Source: Photobacterium atrarenae (GTDB lineage: Bacteria; Pseudomonadota; Gammaproteobacteria; Enterobacterales; Vibrionaceae). Taken from it: a DNA stretch of 64,000 nucleotides. The notes under the pieces were generated by a model. The model was not told the origin of the DNA, made no database searches, and worked only from the letters and a program-made list of their open reading frames with translations. Position numbers and translations under genes: made by a program. The stretch lies in the NCBI RefSeq assembly GCF_024380015.1, contig NZ_CP101509.1, positions 1,550,001 through 1,614,000 on the forward strand, in the 5' to 3' direction. Every line of letters starts with the position of its first letter. Positions within the stretch are counted from its first letter, which is position 1. Below, piece after piece: positions 8,068 to 17,531 of the stretch.

Positions 8068-9285
8068 ATGGCAGGTGTTTTGGGAATGATCTTAGCAGGT
8101 GGGGAAGGCTCCCGTCTGCGACCGCTTACCGTAACCCGTTCGAAACCCGCTGTGCCCTTTGGTGGTAGTTACCGCCTGATAGATTTTGCGCTCAATAACT
8201 TCCTGAATGCGGATCTGATGAAGATCTATGTACTGACGCAGTTTAAGTCGCAGTCGCTTTATGTTCACTTGAAAAAAGGGTGGAATGTCTCGGGGATCAC
8301 TGGACGGTTTATCGATCCGATTCCGGCCCAGATGCGGATGGGTAAGCGCTGGTATGACGGCACTGCAGATGCAATCTATCAGAACCTGAGATTTATTGAG
8401 CTGGAAGAGCCGGAGCAGGTCTGTATTTTCGGTAGCGATCATATCTATAAGATGGATGTGAAGCAGATGCTGAACTTCCACCTGGAGAAAGAGGCCGCTC
8501 TGACGGTTTCTGCGTTACGTATGCCAATCCGTGAAGCCAGCGAGTTTGGGGTGATCGAGGTGGATGAGCGGGGTTGTATGATCGGTTTTGAAGAAAAGCC
8601 GGCCCAGCCGAAAGCAATTCCGGGCGATCCGGAGCATGCCCTGGTATCGATGGGTAACTATATTTTTGAAACAGATGTCCTGTGTCGGGAGCTGGAAGCG
8701 GACGCCGTCAATGAAGACTCCAGCCATGATTTCGGCAAAGATATTATTCCGAAACTCTTCCCGCAGGGGAAGGTGTATGTGTACGACTTTACCACCAATA
8801 ATATTCCGGGTGAGAAGTCGACCGGGTACTGGCGGGATGTCGGGACCATCGATGCGTACTGGCAGGCGCATATGGATTTGCTGTCTGAAGATGCACCGTT
8901 TTCTCTGTATAACCGCCAATGGCAACTGCATACCTATTATCCGCCGCTACCGCCAGCAACGGTCCTCGACAGCGATGATTGTAAAGTCGATATTAACAAC
9001 TGCATGATTTCAGCAGGCAGCTATATTCGCGGTGCCAAGGTGTATAAATCGGTGCTCGGATTCCGAACCAACGTTGACCATTGCACAACGATTAGTGAAT
9101 CTGTGATCCTGGGGGATGTGAAGATTGGCGCTGGCTGCTCGATTCGCCGTGCTATCATCGATAAAAATGTCCAGATCGCGCCGGGAACCATGATTGGAGA
9201 AGATCTGGAAGAAGATCGCAAGAAATATCATGTGTCTGAGGATGGCGTCGTCGTGATACCAAAAGGAGCAAAAATTGGTTACTAG
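8068..9285 (+). CDS. glgC: Glucose-1-phosphate adenylyltransferase (ADP-glucose pyrophosphorylase)
   Basis: This 405-residue enzyme makes ADP-glucose from ATP and glucose-1-phosphate, the committed step of bacterial glycogen synthesis. It has the nucleotide-binding GGEGSRLRPLT (residues 11-21), the KPAVPFGG activator-site segment, and a C-terminal left-handed beta-helix (hexapeptide-like repeats from about residue 300). The start at 8068 is fixed by a textbook AAGGAGGT. In-frame upstream codons to 7978 lack such a site. It overlaps glgA by 11 bp. The upstream region has MalT-like boxes rather than an obvious glgBX context, so control with maltodextrin genes is likely. Confidence 0.96.
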   Translation: MAGVLGMILAGGEGSRLRPLTVTRSKPAVPFGGSYRLIDFALNNFLNADLMKIYVLTQFKSQSLYVHLKKGWNVSGITGRFIDPIPAQMRMGKRWYDGTADAIYQNLRFIELEEPEQVCIFGSDHIYKMDVKQMLNFHLEKEAALTVSALRMPIREASEFGVIEVDERGCMIGFEEKPAQPKAIPGDPEHALVSMGNYIFETDVLCRELEADAVNEDSSHDFGKDIIPKLFPQGKVYVYDFTTNNIPGEKSTGYWRDVGTIDAYWQAHMDLLSEDAPFSLYNRQWQLHTYYPPLPPATVLDSDDCKVDINNCMISAGSYIRGAKVYKSVLGFRTNVDHCTTISESVILGDVKIGAGCSIRRAIIDKNVQIAPGTMIGEDLEEDRKKYHVSEDGVVVIPKGAKIGY

Positions 9286-10813
9286 GAAGAAATCGAAGCA
9301 AGCGCCGTTGAAGGTATTATTTGTTGCCTCTGAAGTCGAGGGGCTGGTAAAAACAGGCGGTCTGGCGGATGTTGCGAAGGCGCTGCCTGTCACGTTGCAG
9401 GCCATGGGACACGATGTCCGTGTGGTAATGCCCCTGTATCGAAAAGTCGCGGGCCGGGAGCAGGCCCGGACGGTATTAGAGACAGAGTTGTTCGTCTCCT
9501 CTCAGCCGCAGCCGGTGGGTTATCAGGTCAAAACCCTCAGCCTTGAAACGGATAGTGACCCTGTCACAGTTTATGGAGTCGATGCGCCTTATTTTGACCG
9601 CCCAGAGTTATATGCGGAAAATAATCAGGCTTATGCGGATAACGGTGAGCGGTTTGCTTTTTTCAGTGCAGCTGCATTGGATCTTTGTGACAAGCTCGGC
9701 TTCCAGCCAGATGTGGTTCACTGTAATGACTGGCATACCGGACTGGTTCCGTTTTTATTGCGTACCCGGTATGCCGATGCCCCCTGCTTTGCTCAGACAA
9801 AGAGCGTGATGACTATCCATAACGCCGTGTTTAAGGGAGTTTTTAATTACGATCAGTACAGCTTGATCCCTGAATTAATCCAGCAGCGTTATGTCCAGTT
9901 AGAGATGGATCCGGCGCATGTCAGTATGCTGAAAGCCGGCGTAGCGTATGCCGATAAAGTCAATGCCGTGAGTCCGAACTATGCCGCAGAGTTGCTGACA
10001 GAGCTCGGCTCCCATGGCATGGCCGCAGACTTTACCGCCCGTGCTGATGATCTCTACGGCATTATTAACGGGTGCGATTACAGTGACTGGAACCCGGAAA
10101 CGGACCCGTATATTAAGCAGAACTTCAAAGCCGGTAAGGTGAGCTTAAGCCGGGGCAAGAAAGCCTGTAAACGAGATTTACAGCAACAGGTAGACTTACC
10201 AGTGGCAGATGTTCCGCTCTATGGCATGGTTTGCCGCCTGACGGAGCAAAAAGGCATTCACTATTTGCTGCCGATCCTTAAAGATTTCCTGGTGAATGAT
10301 GTTCAGGTCGTGATCGTTGGCACCGGAGATCCGGCACTGGCTGGGGCATTGCGCGAGATTTCACAGCAGTATCCCGATAAGTTTGCGTTTGTTGAAGCCT
10401 ATAACAACGCATTGGCCCACTGTGTTGAAGCGGGGGCGGATTTCTTCATGATGCCGTCGGAGTTTGAGCCTTGTGGCTTGAATCAGATGTACAGTCTGGC
10501 CTATGGGACACTGCCGATTGTGCGTGGGGTCGGGGGATTGAAAGATACGGTGATCGATTATGATCAAACGCCGCAAGTGGCAACCGGGTTTATCTTTGAG
10601 GCACCGACGCCGGAAGCCTTGCTGATCAAACTTCAGCGCAGCCTGCTGCTCTATTGCCAGCAGCCTCAGGAGTTTAAGCGCCTGCAGCAAAATGCGATGG
10701 CGTGTAAATTTGAGTGGCGTGAGTCGGCTGAGCAGTATATTAGGATGTACCTGGGGGAGGAGCAGGGCGTTCGTGCTTCAGTCATTAGCAATACGGAGTC
10801 GCTAAACGCCTGA
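9275..10813 (+). CDS. glgA: Glycogen synthase (ADP-glucose-dependent)
   Basis: This 512-residue GT5 enzyme elongates alpha-1,4-glucan using ADP-glucose. The N-terminal KTGGLADV (residues 26-33) binds ADP-glucose, and the C-terminal domain has PSEFEPCGLNQ with the catalytic Glu and GVGGLKDTV. The start is TTG at 9275 inside the end of glgC, 6 bases after AAGGAG. A rare start codon plus an 11-bp overlap implies translational coupling to glgC. The length is somewhat over the roughly 480 residues of enterobacterial GlgA, owing to short N- and C-terminal extensions. A terminator follows. Confidence 0.96.
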   Translation: MVTRKKSKQAPLKVLFVASEVEGLVKTGGLADVAKALPVTLQAMGHDVRVVMPLYRKVAGREQARTVLETELFVSSQPQPVGYQVKTLSLETDSDPVTVYGVDAPYFDRPELYAENNQAYADNGERFAFFSAAALDLCDKLGFQPDVVHCNDWHTGLVPFLLRTRYADAPCFAQTKSVMTIHNAVFKGVFNYDQYSLIPELIQQRYVQLEMDPAHVSMLKAGVAYADKVNAVSPNYAAELLTELGSHGMAADFTARADDLYGIINGCDYSDWNPETDPYIKQNFKAGKVSLSRGKKACKRDLQQQVDLPVADVPLYGMVCRLTEQKGIHYLLPILKDFLVNDVQVVIVGTGDPALAGALREISQQYPDKFAFVEAYNNALAHCVEAGADFFMMPSEFEPCGLNQMYSLAYGTLPIVRGVGGLKDTVIDYDQTPQVATGFIFEAPTPEALLIKLQRSLLLYCQQPQEFKRLQQNAMACKFEWRESAEQYIRMYLGEEQGVRASVISNTESLNA

Positions 10814-10848
10814 TTGCCCTGAAGCTGGATAAAGCCTTCAATGACAGG

Positions 10849-10879
10849 TCAAGCCTCCATCTCGGAGGCTTGATTGTTT
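10849..10879 (+). terminator. Terminator after glgCA
   Basis: TCAAGCCTCC, a five-base loop, GGAGGCTTGA and then TTGTTT. The stem is a perfect 10 bp. It lies between glgA and the convergent LysR gene. Confidence 0.8.
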
Positions 10880-10905
10880 GACTCAGGACGAGGTAAGAAT
10901 TTGAG

Positions 10906-11826
10906 TCAGGGGTAGGTTTCAGCCGGCGGCACGTTTTGAATGAGTTGTTGTTTGAACTCTTCGACATGGTCGGCCTGGAGTTGGTTGAGCTGATAGAGGC
11001 CGACGGTACTGGTCTGTCCGAGCCCGTCGCTTGGCAGCGGGACAATGCCGGCTCGAGCAAAAAAAACGGTCATGGACTTGGGATACGGCATAATGGCCCG
11101 GGTATGGCGGAGCATATCGAGACTGGCTGACAGACTGTTGATTTCATAAACAATCCGCTCCGAGGCTTTTTGGCGCTCCAAATTGAGTTGCTTGGGTTGT
11201 GGGTTCTCCAGTAATTGACGGAAGTGCTCTGAATCCGGAGTTACCTGGAGTAAGGGGTATAATTCGATGTCGGTTGCCGTGCGCTGATTGACCAGCAGCG
11301 GATGCGACTGGTGGACAAACAGCGCTTCTTCATCTTGCAACAACGGAATAAAGCGGACCGGGCATTTACGTGACAGGCCGACAATCTCATGACCGACAAA
11401 CAGATCGATATGACCGTGTACCAGTAAATCCATCAGTTTCAGGTGGTTGCCGAATTCGAGTTGCACCGAAATGGACGGGTGATCGGCACTGTAGTGCTGG
11501 AGCGCCTGCTTGACGAACAGCTCCCACCAGGCATCCCCGGTGCCGATTTTCAATTTGCGGGTTTTGCGGGCTTTCAGATCGGCCATGGCATGGAGCAGGG
11601 CATGATGACGGCGTTGCAGATCCAGCGCTTGCTCCTGGAATTTGAGACCATACTCGGTCAGCTCAACCCCCTTGGACCTGCGAATAAATAACGGTACATC
11701 AAACGCAGCTTCCAGCTTCTTCATATTATTGGTCAGGGTCGGCTGGCTGAGACCTAGATGCTCGGCTGCCTGGCTGATATTGCCGAGTTCGGCAACGACG
11801 AGAAACTGCTGATAATGCTTGTCCAT
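10906..11826 (-). CDS. LysR-family transcriptional regulator (glucan locus)
   Basis: This 306-residue regulator has an N-terminal winged helix-turn-helix (residues 1-60, with NISQAAEHLGLSQPTLTNNMKKLE as recognition region). A LysR effector domain follows from about residue 90. It is divergent from the oligo-glucosidase gene with 242 bp between them, the classic position for a LysR regulator acting on its neighbour. Its effector cannot be identified from sequence. The ribosome-binding site is weak. No convincing T-N11-A site was singled out in the intergenic region, which otherwise holds only AT-rich sequence. Confidence 0.87.
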   Translation of the reverse strand: MDKHYQQFLVVAELGNISQAAEHLGLSQPTLTNNMKKLEAAFDVPLFIRRSKGVELTEYGLKFQEQALDLQRRHHALLHAMADLKARKTRKLKIGTGDAWWELFVKQALQHYSADHPSISVQLEFGNHLKLMDLLVHGHIDLFVGHEIVGLSRKCPVRFIPLLQDEEALFVHQSHPLLVNQRTATDIELYPLLQVTPDSEHFRQLLENPQPKQLNLERQKASERIVYEINSLSASLDMLRHTRAIMPYPKSMTVFFARAGIVPLPSDGLGQTSTVGLYQLNQLQADHVEEFKQQLIQNVPPAETYP

Positions 11827-12068
11827 ATCTTGGGCCTATTCAGGAGGGGCGCTGGGAAAAGGCGAATAGCGATAAGTCTCACATTTCTGGCTTTTAAAGA
11901 AAATCCGTCAGTCGGCAATCCTGTGATCTGGATCGGTATAAACGCTAATGATATTGGTTTTTTGAATATCATTGTCGGGGGATCGTATTTTTCATCGCCT
12001 GTTTAGGCTTCTATGATATTGGAAATCAAGATATCTGCTGTTCTTTTTCTCTCACGGAGTGTTTTGCG

Positions 12069-13718
12069 ATGTATACGATGCCGAACTGGTGGCATGACGC
12101 CGTTGTTTATCAAATTTATCCCCGTAGTTTTTGTGACTCGAACCAGGATGGGATGGGGGACTTGCCCGGGATCATCAGCAAACTGGATTACCTGAAAACC
12201 CTGGGTGTGAACGTCCTGTGGCTCTCGCCGGTCTACCGTTCACCGATGGATGATAATGGCTACGATATATCGGATTACCAGGATATTGCCCCGGAATTTG
12301 GCACCATGGCGGACATGCAGCAGCTGCTAGCCGAAGCAAAGCGACGGGATATCCGGATTATTATGGACTTGGTGGTCAACCATACGTCGGATGAGCACCC
12401 ATGGTTTGTGGAAGCACGCAAGTCGAAAGATAACCCGTACCGTGATTATTATATCTGGCGTCAGCCGAAAGAAGATGGCTCGGCACCGGATGATCAAGGC
12501 TCAATTTTCGGTGGCAGCGCCTGGCAGTTTGATGAACAAACGGGTGAATACTACTTCCACCTGTTCTCCAAGCGTCAGCCGGATCTGAACTGGGAAAACC
12601 CGAAAGTGCAGGAAGAAGTCCACCGGATGATGAACTGGTGGATCGAGAAGGGGATCGGCGGATTCCGTCTGGACGTGATAGATCTGATCGGCAAAGAGAT
12701 CGATAAAGGGATCACCGGTAACGGCCCGCGTCTGCACCCGCTGATCCAGCAGATGAACCGTGCTACCTTTGGCGATAAAGATTTGCTGACGGTGGGTGAG
12801 ACCTGGGGCGCGACCCCGGAAATAGCCAAGCTGTACAGTAACCCGGCACGGGAAGAGTTTTCCATGGTGTTCCAGTTCGAGCACATTACCCTGACCTGGG
12901 AAAACGGCGATAAATGGCAGCCGATCCCGCTGGATCTTCCGGCGCTGAAGCGCGTGCTGACCAAGTGGCAGGTGGAACTGGCAGATGAGGGGTGGAACTC
13001 GCTGTTCTGGAACAACCATGACTTGCCGCGGGTGGTCTCCAAATATGGGGATGAAGGCCAATACCGGGTTGAGTCGGCCAAGATGCTCGCTACTTCGCTG
13101 CACCTGATGAAAGGCACGCCCTATATTTATCAGGGCGAAGAGATTGGCATGACCAATGTCGCCTTTGACAGCATTGATGACTACCGGGATATCGAAACCC
13201 TGAATTTCTACCAGGAGCGGACAGCCAATGGTGTTGCGCCGGAGACCATGCTGGCAGCGGTACATGAAAACAGCCGCGATAACGCTCGAACGCCGATGCA
13301 GTGGGACAGCTCAGCGCATGCGGGCTTCTCCACGGCGCAGCCTTGGCTAGCGGTGAACCCAAATTACCCGAGCATTAATGTGGCTGACGCTCTGGATGAT
13401 CAGAACTCGATTTTTTACCATTATCAAAAGTTGATTGCCCTGCGCAAACAGCTGCCGGTGATTGTGCGTGGTGCCTTTGAGCCGGTCTTTGAAGAGCACG
13501 ACCAGGTACTGGCCTATATTCGTCAGGATGACAACCAGCGCCTGTTTGTGCTGAGTAACTTCAGCGCAGAAAAAGTGACCCTGGCCATGCCATCAGCGCT
13601 GCAAACATCACAGGCTGAATGTGTGATTGCCAACTATGCGCCGCGTCAGCAACTGGAAGCGACGGTGACACTGCAACCGTATGAGTCGTTTGCCATGCTG
13701 TTATCGTCATTGAAATAG
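12069..13718 (+). CDS. GH13 alpha-glucosidase (oligo-1,6-glucosidase / trehalose-6-phosphate hydrolase type)
   Basis: This 549-residue protein begins WWHDAVVYQIYPRSF and GLGD-like DGMGDLPGIISKLDYL, the standard start of the oligo-1,6-glucosidase group. Catalytic motifs are DLVVNHTSDEHPWF, GGFRLDVIDLIG with the nucleophile (near residue 200), TVGETWG with the acid/base (near 243) and WNNHDLPR (near 314). There is no signal peptide, so it acts in the cytoplasm on short isomalto- or malto-oligosaccharides. The context (glg and mal genes, no trehalose PTS) favours an alpha-glucosidase role over trehalose-6-phosphate hydrolysis. An ATG preceded by CGGAGTG is used. Confidence 0.88.
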   Translation: MYTMPNWWHDAVVYQIYPRSFCDSNQDGMGDLPGIISKLDYLKTLGVNVLWLSPVYRSPMDDNGYDISDYQDIAPEFGTMADMQQLLAEAKRRDIRIIMDLVVNHTSDEHPWFVEARKSKDNPYRDYYIWRQPKEDGSAPDDQGSIFGGSAWQFDEQTGEYYFHLFSKRQPDLNWENPKVQEEVHRMMNWWIEKGIGGFRLDVIDLIGKEIDKGITGNGPRLHPLIQQMNRATFGDKDLLTVGETWGATPEIAKLYSNPAREEFSMVFQFEHITLTWENGDKWQPIPLDLPALKRVLTKWQVELADEGWNSLFWNNHDLPRVVSKYGDEGQYRVESAKMLATSLHLMKGTPYIYQGEEIGMTNVAFDSIDDYRDIETLNFYQERTANGVAPETMLAAVHENSRDNARTPMQWDSSAHAGFSTAQPWLAVNPNYPSINVADALDDQNSIFYHYQKLIALRKQLPVIVRGAFEPVFEEHDQVLAYIRQDDNQRLFVLSNFSAEKVTLAMPSALQTSQAECVIANYAPRQQLEATVTLQPYESFAMLLSSLK

Positions 13719-13771
13719 ATCCTGAAATCACTCCGGCGCCGGGCTTGAATGGCGCCAGGGATTGATGAAAG

Positions 13772-13809
13772 AGCGCCCGGCTTATCATGGATAGGCCGGG
13801 CGCTTTTTT
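13772..13809 (+). terminator. Terminator after the alpha-glucosidase gene
   Basis: AGCGCCCGGC and GCCGGGCGCT form a perfect 10-bp stem followed by TTTTTT. It serves the + strand gene and also sits beyond the convergent glgX gene. Confidence 0.88.
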
Positions 13810-13824
13810 GTATTTGTGGATGTA

Positions 13825-13840
13825 GGTTCCTGCAGGAACC
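13825..13840. repeat. 16-bp perfect palindrome downstream of glgX
   Basis: GGTTCCTGCAGGAACC is fully self-complementary. It lies between a terminator and the glgX stop codon in sequence of no evident function. Confidence 0.3.
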
Positions 13841-13885
13841 CGACTTGTGTTTTTCGCCGGGTCCGGCTTCGCCTTGCGTTTAGAT

Positions 13886-15835
13886 TTAGGCTCGGTGCAG
13901 GATCGTCAGTGACTTGGCACTTTGCATATAAGTCGTCTGGATCTGGCGCGGACGGAGCTGAGAATCCGAAGTATCGCAAATGACCGACCATTTCCCGCCT
14001 TGCGGCAGCCGGTAGCGGGTCGGGATGCTGGAGTGGTTGATTAAAAACAGCAATTCTTCGCCGTCTTTATACAAACCCAGGTACAGGGCAAAGGCTTCCA
14101 GGCCTTGCCAGTCTTCGGCGTTCATGTGCTGGCCGTTGGAGCGGCGCCAGTGGATCCGGTGATGACCGCGATCTTTGCCGCTGAAAGCCCGGATAAACGG
14201 ACTCATCCACTGTTTACGCGCGGCAATCATCTGTGCCAGCCAGTCCCTGAACTGCTCGCTTTCTTCGGATAGTTGCCAATCTGCCCAACTGATCTCGTTA
14301 TCCTGGCAGTAGGCGTTGTTATTGCCACGCTGGGTGTGCGAGAGGCTGTCAACGGCCAGAATGTGCGGGATACCGAAGCTAAACAACAGGGTCGCCATCA
14401 GGTTACGTTTTTGCCGTTCCCGTTTGTACTGTACCGACAGACGGGTGGTTTCACCTTCGATCCCTTGATTGTTGGAGCGGTTGTCGCCGTGGCCATCTCG
14501 GTTGTTCTCGCCGTTCGCTAGATTGTGCTTATGGTTATACGACACCAGATCGCGCAGGGTAAAGCCGTCATGGTAGCTGACAAAATTCACCGGCAGTTTG
14601 TCGGGCCAGCACCCGGCGCTAAACAGATCGCGGGAGCCCATAATCCGGGTTGCCAGCTCTTTGATTGGGTTGTGATTGCAAAGCCAGTAGCCTTTCACAG
14701 TGTCGCGGAACTTGTCATTACACTCGTTCCAGCCCCGTGGGAAATGTCCCAGTTGGTAGCCGTTCGGGCCGACGTCCCATGGCTCTGCGATCAGCTTGAC
14801 CTGGCGCAGGAGTGGATCCTGAGCAATGGCTTTGAAGAAAGCGCCGTGGATATCGAAGTGCTCCCGTCGTCTGCCCAGCGTCGCGGCCAAATCGAATCGG
14901 AAACCGTCAATATGGTAGTGAGTGACCCAGTGGCGCAGGGTGTCGAGGACAATATTCAGGCTGGGTTGGTAGCTGAGATCAAATGTGTTGCCACAGCCGG
15001 TGAAGTTCACGTAATCCTTCCCGCTGTTAAGCAGATAGTGGCTTTTGTCCAGGCACTTAAAATGGAACTGTGGCCCGCCTTCACCGCCCTCAGCAGTGTG
15101 GTTAAAGACGATGTCCATGATCACCTCAATACCGTGCTGGTGCAGGGTCCGTACCATGGTTTTCATCTCGGTTACGGCATCGTGTACTGCATAGCGGGGC
15201 TCTGGTGCCATAAAACACAAGGTGTTATAACCCCAGAAGTTGATTTTGTTCATCTTCAGCAAGTGGGGCTCAGACATGCAGGAGGTGACCGGCATTAGCT
15301 GGAGCGAGGTGATTCCCTGAGCTTTGAAAAATGCGAGCATTTCCGGCTGACACAGGCCGAGATAGGTGCCGCGCCATTGTTCATTCATCTCCGGATGACG
15401 TTTGGTGAATCCTTTGACATGGGTTTCGAACAGGATGGTTTCTTCGTAAGGCACTTGCGGGCGTGGTGTATCTTGCCAGTCAAAGTCATGATTGGTGACG
15501 ACCGATTTGGCAAACGCCCAGCTGGCTTCGGCAGAGAACGGCTCGGTGTAGTGGGGGATCTGATTCAGCGCCTGGGCGTACGGATCGAGGATCAGGCGTG
15601 TGCCACTTTTGTCCTGCACCTGGTAGCCATACACCTGTCCGGCTTTGACACCGTGGACAAAGGTATAACGAATTCCCATTTTTTGATGCTCTAATTCAAT
15701 GACGGTTTTGTTATTCCGCTCATCAAATAGAATTAATTGAATATTGTTACTTTCCGGGCAATGAATTGAAAAATTACAACCTTGATCACATAATGTAGCC
15801 CCTAGAGGATAGGGCTGCGCTAATTTAGCGAACAT
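13886..15835 (-). CDS. glgX: Glycogen debranching enzyme GlgX (isoamylase type)
   Basis: This 649-residue GH13 enzyme hydrolyses alpha-1,6 branches of phosphorylase-limit glycogen. It starts with a CBM48-like beta domain (PYPLGATLCDQGCNFSIHCPES and following). The catalytic barrel then has VIMDIVFNHTAEGGEGG, GFRFDLAATLG with the nucleophile (near residue 313), LIAEPWDVGPNGY (near 348) and SYHDGFTLRDLVSYNHKHN (near 423), as in GlgX. There is no signal peptide. It is divergent from lamB, sharing a 371-bp control region with CRP- and MalT-like sites. It probably feeds linear dextrins back to the maltodextrin enzymes. Confidence 0.94.
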   Translation of the reverse strand: MFAKLAQPYPLGATLCDQGCNFSIHCPESNNIQLILFDERNNKTVIELEHQKMGIRYTFVHGVKAGQVYGYQVQDKSGTRLILDPYAQALNQIPHYTEPFSAEASWAFAKSVVTNHDFDWQDTPRPQVPYEETILFETHVKGFTKRHPEMNEQWRGTYLGLCQPEMLAFFKAQGITSLQLMPVTSCMSEPHLLKMNKINFWGYNTLCFMAPEPRYAVHDAVTEMKTMVRTLHQHGIEVIMDIVFNHTAEGGEGGPQFHFKCLDKSHYLLNSGKDYVNFTGCGNTFDLSYQPSLNIVLDTLRHWVTHYHIDGFRFDLAATLGRRREHFDIHGAFFKAIAQDPLLRQVKLIAEPWDVGPNGYQLGHFPRGWNECNDKFRDTVKGYWLCNHNPIKELATRIMGSRDLFSAGCWPDKLPVNFVSYHDGFTLRDLVSYNHKHNLANGENNRDGHGDNRSNNQGIEGETTRLSVQYKRERQKRNLMATLLFSFGIPHILAVDSLSHTQRGNNNAYCQDNEISWADWQLSEESEQFRDWLAQMIAARKQWMSPFIRAFSGKDRGHHRIHWRRSNGQHMNAEDWQGLEAFALYLGLYKDGEELLFLINHSSIPTRYRLPQGGKWSVICDTSDSQLRPRQIQTTYMQSAKSLTILHRA

Positions 15836-16036
15836 TTACGACTTCTCTGTTTATATTTTTTGCGGTTTATAGGTGTTATTAAATCGGGAATTGAGCAACA
15901 GTCAAGCAGTGATTTTTTTTGAAAAAAATTAAATGCTCACCCAATAACTGATTTTTTCATTCTGATTTCAATTAAGTGATATAGCTCTTAATTTTCTTTT
16001 TCATTCTGTATCTTTATTACAGGCTTACGCCTAATC

Positions 16037-16056
16037 TTCGTGATGCGCCTCACGAA
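16037..16056. promoter_or_regulatory. CRP-like site in the glgX-lamB intergenic region
   Basis: TTCGTGA-TGCGCC-TCACGAA is a perfect 7-6-7 inverted repeat with the CRP geometry (TGTGA-N6-TCACA), differing only at the outer base of each 5-bp half-site. It fits cAMP-CRP activation of lamB and possibly glgX. Apart from this and the MalT-like boxes, interval 15836-16206 is AT-rich with no supported ORF. Confidence 0.65.
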
Positions 16057-16098
16057 TCCTGTCTACGCCTTCATAACTACGCCCTGCTCCTCCTCCTG

Positions 16099-16122
16099 CC
16101 TACGCCGGGGGCTGGGAGGATG
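16099..16122. promoter_or_regulatory. MalT-box-like pair upstream of lamB
   Basis: TGGGAGGATG (16113-16122) matches GGGGA(T/G)GAGG at 8 of 10 positions. The reverse strand at 16099-16108 reads CCGGCGTAGG, close to the GGGGCGTAGG found at both malE promoters. Opposed boxes about 90 bp before the lamB start fit a MalT-dependent promoter. Confidence 0.55.
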
Positions 16123-16206
16123 CGTCTTCCTGACAGAGAGCTGAATATGAGTCCCGAAAAGATTGCTTCACCGCAGTCGAATACAAAAATTAGAAGGGAC
16201 ATTCCT

Positions 16207-17490
16207 ATGAAACACAAGTTAGTACCTGTAGCAGCGGCATTATTGACAGCACTTGCTTCCGGGCAAGTTGCAGCGGAATCAGCAACGGATGTTATTTCTG
16301 ACGGTTGGGAAGTACATGGTTACGGCTCGATGAATTACCGCATGGTCGAAGGCGAAACTGTCGATACTGAATATGGCAAGCCGGATTACAAAACGGCGGG
16401 CACGCACGGTAAAAGCACCAACCAAGTCGAATTTGTTGTGAAAAAACACACGGAACATCAAAATGGTGTTTGGTCTGACTTCGTGGTTCGTTCCGAATTC
16501 GGTAATGGTAACTCCTACGCTTACACTTCTTCTGGCAGCCAGAAAGACAACACTACAGCACAGTTCGAAGTAAAAGAAACCTTTGTTGAAATCGGTGGTT
16601 TTTCTTTCCTGGGCGAAGATACTTCGATTTGGGCAGGTCAGCGCTACCTGAACCGTGCTGCAGGCCTGCTGTCTGGTGAGTTCTGGAAACAGTCTTCCGG
16701 TGTGGGTGCCGGTATCCAGACCAAGATGGGCGGAAACACTGCTGGGGTTGCCGTGGTTTCAGCTGACCCGGATGCCGGTGCTGCTGAGCCAAATGACGAG
16801 CGTAGCACCCTGACATCTCTGGACTTCTACTACTACGGTGTAGAAGCGCTGGGCGGCAGCTTCGACTTTGACTTGAAAGTGATGTCTCAGGCAAACAAAG
16901 ACTCTGACTCAGACAGCGGTATTGGCGCTGCGATTACCTATAACCGTGACTACTACGGCCTGGACGGCTGGACGCAAACTGCCATTGCTTACGGTGAAGG
17001 TGTTGCACAAAACCGCGGCGTAAACTTCGGTGGCTGGAGCGGCGGTGACGATGATGCGCAGTCTCTGTTCATCACTTCATACGGTGTGCTGAATATCACG
17101 GATAAGTTGCAAATGGGTTCTGAGCTGACATATATCGGCGCACTGGACAAGCTATGGGGTGCAGAAGATCTGAAACGTTATCTGATTGCGGTTCGCCCAT
17201 CGTACAAAGTAAACGATAATCTGCGCCTGGAAATGACCGCATCTTACGGCCATGAAGAAGGGAAAGAGGGGTACTTCGGGGGACGCACGGGTGATTCAGT
17301 AGAAAGTGACATCTACAACCTGGAGCTGGCGTCTGCATTCACTGTGAACGCGGATTACTTCGGTCGTCCACAAATCAAGCCATATGTGAGCTATGTAAAA
17401 GCGGATGATCAGGCAAGTGCTGATATCATCGGTATCAAGAGCGGCGACAACGACGTGATTGTGGGTGTTCACACTGAAATCTGGTTCTAA
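16207..17490 (+). CDS. lamB: Maltoporin LamB
   Basis: This 427-residue outer-membrane porin takes up maltodextrins. The signal peptide is MKHKLVPVAAALLTALASGQVAAES. The mature protein opens with GWEVHGYGSMNYR, typical of maltoporins, and alternating beta strands run to a terminal aromatic residue (VGVHTEIWF), the Omp85 assembly signal. The start at 16207 follows AAGGGA; an upstream in-frame extension to 16120 runs through regulatory sequence and is rejected. A terminator/attenuator separates it from malM. It would supply substrates to the MalEFGK transporter encoded further on. Confidence 0.95.
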   Translation: MKHKLVPVAAALLTALASGQVAAESATDVISDGWEVHGYGSMNYRMVEGETVDTEYGKPDYKTAGTHGKSTNQVEFVVKKHTEHQNGVWSDFVVRSEFGNGNSYAYTSSGSQKDNTTAQFEVKETFVEIGGFSFLGEDTSIWAGQRYLNRAAGLLSGEFWKQSSGVGAGIQTKMGGNTAGVAVVSADPDAGAAEPNDERSTLTSLDFYYYGVEALGGSFDFDLKVMSQANKDSDSDSGIGAAITYNRDYYGLDGWTQTAIAYGEGVAQNRGVNFGGWSGGDDDAQSLFITSYGVLNITDKLQMGSELTYIGALDKLWGAEDLKRYLIAVRPSYKVNDNLRLEMTASYGHEEGKEGYFGGRTGDSVESDIYNLELASAFTVNADYFGRPQIKPYVSYVKADDQASADIIGIKSGDNDVIVGVHTEIWF

Positions 17491-17504
17491 ACCGGTTTTG
17501 GAAC

Positions 17505-17529
17505 AAGGCAGCCCTCGGGCTGCCTTTTT
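17505..17529 (+). terminator. Terminator or attenuator between lamB and malM
   Basis: AAGGCAGCCC and GGGCTGCCTT form a perfect stem with a very short loop, followed by TTTTT. It may reduce malM expression relative to lamB. Confidence 0.8.
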
Positions 17530-17531
17530 GA

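Noticed and set aside
12069..13718. Specific call as trehalose-6-phosphate hydrolase (treC)
   Set aside because: The family cannot be separated by visible motifs, and no trehalose PTS gene or TreR is adjacent.
14525..15298. 257-residue ORF opposite glgX
   Set aside because: It lies wholly within glgX, whose catalytic motifs are intact on the other strand.
16120..16206. N-terminal extension of LamB
   Set aside because: It would place residues before a clear signal peptide and run through MalT-box-like sequence. AAGGGA supports 16207.
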